NCBI RefSeq assembly: GCF_000599985.1
Contig: NZ_CP007445.1
Span: 1,860,001 to 1,924,000 of the forward strand
Origin: Gilliamella apicola
GTDB lineage: Bacteria > Pseudomonadota > Gammaproteobacteria > Enterobacterales > Orbaceae
Length of the DNA: 64,000 bases
Direction of reading: 5' to 3'
In this document: one piece after another, positions 62,469 through 64,000 of the stretch
How the letters are laid out: each line of letters starts with the position of its first letter
Position numbering within the stretch: position 1 is the stretch's first letter
Position numbers and translations under genes: made by a program
Notes under the pieces: generated by a model
Databases searched by the model: none
Told to the model about the DNA's origin: nothing
What the model saw: only the letters and a program-made list of their open reading frames with translations

Positions 62469-64000
62469 AATCCATCACAATTAATAAACTAAAAGATAAG
62501 ATTAACAAAAATGCAGCCGTCACGGCGCTCTCTTGATAATGATAATGCGCTATTTGTTGATACAAATAATAAGGTAATGTGGTAACGGCTTGCCCGCCAA
62601 ACAACGCAATAATACCAAAATCACCCATTGACAATAATGCCGAAAAGACTAAGCTCAACGTAAGAAGTTTTTTTAATGATTTATATTCAATTAGATAAAA
62701 ATGCCTTATACCTGCAATGTTTAAAGATTGACATAATTGCCAATACCGTGATGTAACATCAAACATTGGTACTTCAAGATTTTTTAAAATAAATGGTAAG
62801 GCCATTAGACCATTACAAAGCATCATTAACCCACAAACAAACACTGCATTATCAGCATATTGAAATAACAAAATAAACAATCCTGATGCAAGTACCATGC
62901 TTGGAATAGTTAATATTAATGAACCCACTAACATTAAACGATTGCTCCATTGTTGCTGATTGCTAATCAATAGACGGCTATTAGTCCAAAGTATTAATAA
63001 AGCAAGTAATATAGCCACCATAGCTGAACCAAAGGCAATTATTAATGAATAGATAACAGCTTGCTGAAAAGCCCAATTTAACTGCGACCAATGAAAATAA
63101 CCAATACCTTCAATCAATAACGTAACCATTGGCAACAAAATATACATTGCGCCCAAAATCACAATAACAGCACTAACCAAACTAATAGTCACCGTATTTG
63201 GTAAACGATATTGGTAGCGAATATACTGCGCACTAAGATTGTGGTAATGATTTATTTTTCGTAGTACCCAAACAAAACTCATACAGCAAATAAGCTGTAT
63301 GATTGCTAACATGACGGCTTGCATCAAATCAAAATCGCGAATCGATTGGTAAATAGCTACTTCAATAGTGGTATATTTTGGTCCTCCACCCAATGCTAAA
63401 ACAATGGCAAAACTGGTAAAGCAAAGCATAAAGATCAGTCCTGACATAGGTAAAAGTTGCCGACGCAATAATGGCCATTCTACTAGTTTAAAATAAGTAA
63501 AATGAGAAAAATTGAGCTGTGCTGCCAGTTGCTTTTGCTCAACAGGAACACTATTTAACGTTTGATAAAAAAGACCACTCGCATAAGGAAAATTCAAAAA
63601 CACATGAGCCAATAAAATTCCAACTAGTCCATAAATTGAAGTTGAAAAAGATAAACCTAAATAGGCAAAACAAGTAGCGAATAAACCCTGTTGACCATAA
63701 ACAAATAATAACCCGGTTACAACAACCAATGTTGGAAGTATAAACGTTACAGGCATAATCCGTATCAGAAAGCTTTTTCCAAAAAAATTGATCATAGATA
63801 ATGCTTTAGCCATAGCAACGGCCAAAAATATCGACAAAAACGTCGATAATATCGCTTGCAAGAAAGTGATCCAAATAATGTGCAATAAATAATTATCAAC
63901 ATAGAGCGTTAAATTATCGGACTTTATGGCTGTATAGCAAAGCGCAAACAATGCAGTTCCTAAAACTGCTATTATCAAACTAGCAGCGCTGATACCCGGC
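62455..64000 (-). CDS. thiP: Thiamine ABC transporter permease (5' end beyond window)
   Basis: The frame is open through the right edge. The residues before the TTG at 63978 read PGISAASLIIAV and align with E. coli ThiP (IPGVSATTLVVAV), so the TTG is not the start and only a short N-terminus is missing. Two fused permease halves, about 12 helices, each with an EAA-type loop (AAQLNFSHFTYFKLVEWPLL and QSLNIAGIRHFYLIEYKSLK). Other family segments are FMLCFTSFAIVLALGGGPKY and MGDFGIIALFGGQAVTTLPY. It is the inner-membrane channel of the thiamine importer. Confidence 0.95.
   Translation of the reverse strand, partial: PGISAASLIIAVLGTALFALCYTAIKSDNLTLYVDNYLLHIIWITFLQAILSTFLSIFLAVAMAKALSMINFFGKSFLIRIMPVTFILPTLVVVTGLLFVYGQQGLFATCFAYLGLSFSTSIYGLVGILLAHVFLNFPYASGLFYQTLNSVPVEQKQLAAQLNFSHFTYFKLVEWPLLRRQLLPMSGLIFMLCFTSFAIVLALGGGPKYTTIEVAIYQSIRDFDLMQAVMLAIIQLICCMSFVWVLRKINHYHNLSAQYIRYQYRLPNTVTISLVSAVIVILGAMYILLPMVTLLIEGIGYFHWSQLNWAFQQAVIYSLIIAFGSAMVAILLALLILWTNSRLLISNQQQWSNRLMLVGSLILTIPSMVLASGLFILLFQYADNAVFVCGLMMLCNGLMALPFILKNLEVPMFDVTSRYWQLCQSLNIAGIRHFYLIEYKSLKKLLTLSLVFSALLSMGDFGIIALFGGQAVTTLPYYLYQQIAHYHYQESAVTAAFLLILSFSLLIVMDYDRT

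Noticed and set aside
63976..63978. TTG as start codon of thiP
   Set aside because: The same frame continues upstream to the window edge with residues matching the ThiP N-terminus, so the true start lies outside.

Overview
The window is AT-rich and reads as a gammaproteobacterial chromosome. The housekeeping order yicC / rph / pyrE, plus yejK, nfo, pbpC next to an alpha-2-macroglobulin, cptA, dinB and thiPQ, is typical of enterobacteria-like lineages. The strong A+T bias together with gut-type sugar uptake genes fits the Orbaceae (the Gilliamella/Frischella bee-gut group). That placement is an inference from sequence character and gene order, not from a database search.

Positions 1-27,193 (minus strand) hold the outstanding feature: a tandem array of giant DUF4132 paralogues of about 1,240 aa. 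Transcription order, right to left, is copies H, G, E, D, C, B and A. H, G, D, C and B are full length. E has a roughly 1.7 kb internal deletion that puts its C-terminus out of frame. A runs off the left edge. Behind C, D, E, G and H lies a shrunken 'mini' copy, an N-terminal stub plus a C-terminal stub of the same family. Behind D, E, G and H its ATG overlaps the stop of the large gene as ATGGTAA. Two kinds of leader precede the large genes: type 1 before H and A, and type 2 (a decaying 70-codon ORF) before G, E, D, C and B. The array therefore looks like repeating transcription units. Blocks of near identity alternate with variable patches, as expected from gene conversion between copies. 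No biochemical function is known to me for this family.

Positions 27,200-38,730: a secreted-protein gene interrupted at an A8 tract (27567-28588), a stub of what may be a relative (29076-29210) and a clearly decayed paralogue (38188-38724) flank a conserved pair, a 2,013-codon membrane-anchored alpha-2-macroglobulin and penicillin-binding protein 1C.

Positions 38,729-48,123 are core genes: endonuclease IV and YejK; a MATE exporter; a Sel1-repeat periplasmic protein; a DMT exporter downstream of YicC; the divergent rph-pyrE pair; and a SIMPL-domain protein. Clear intrinsic terminators follow several of them.

Positions 48,458-54,405 hold a complete type I restriction-modification system (hsdM-hsdS-hsdR). 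Its HsdS linker carries three perfect 12-bp repeats encoding TTEL, resembling the EcoR124 spacer-length switch.

Positions 54,474-58,698 are a beta-glucoside locus: a divergent GntR/UTRA regulator, a PTS IIBCA permease and a GH1 6-phospho-beta-glucosidase. Positions 58,774-64,000 (minus strand) carry dinB, cptA and thiQ-thiP, with thiP running off the right edge. I saw no rRNA, tRNA, CRISPR array or insertion sequence.
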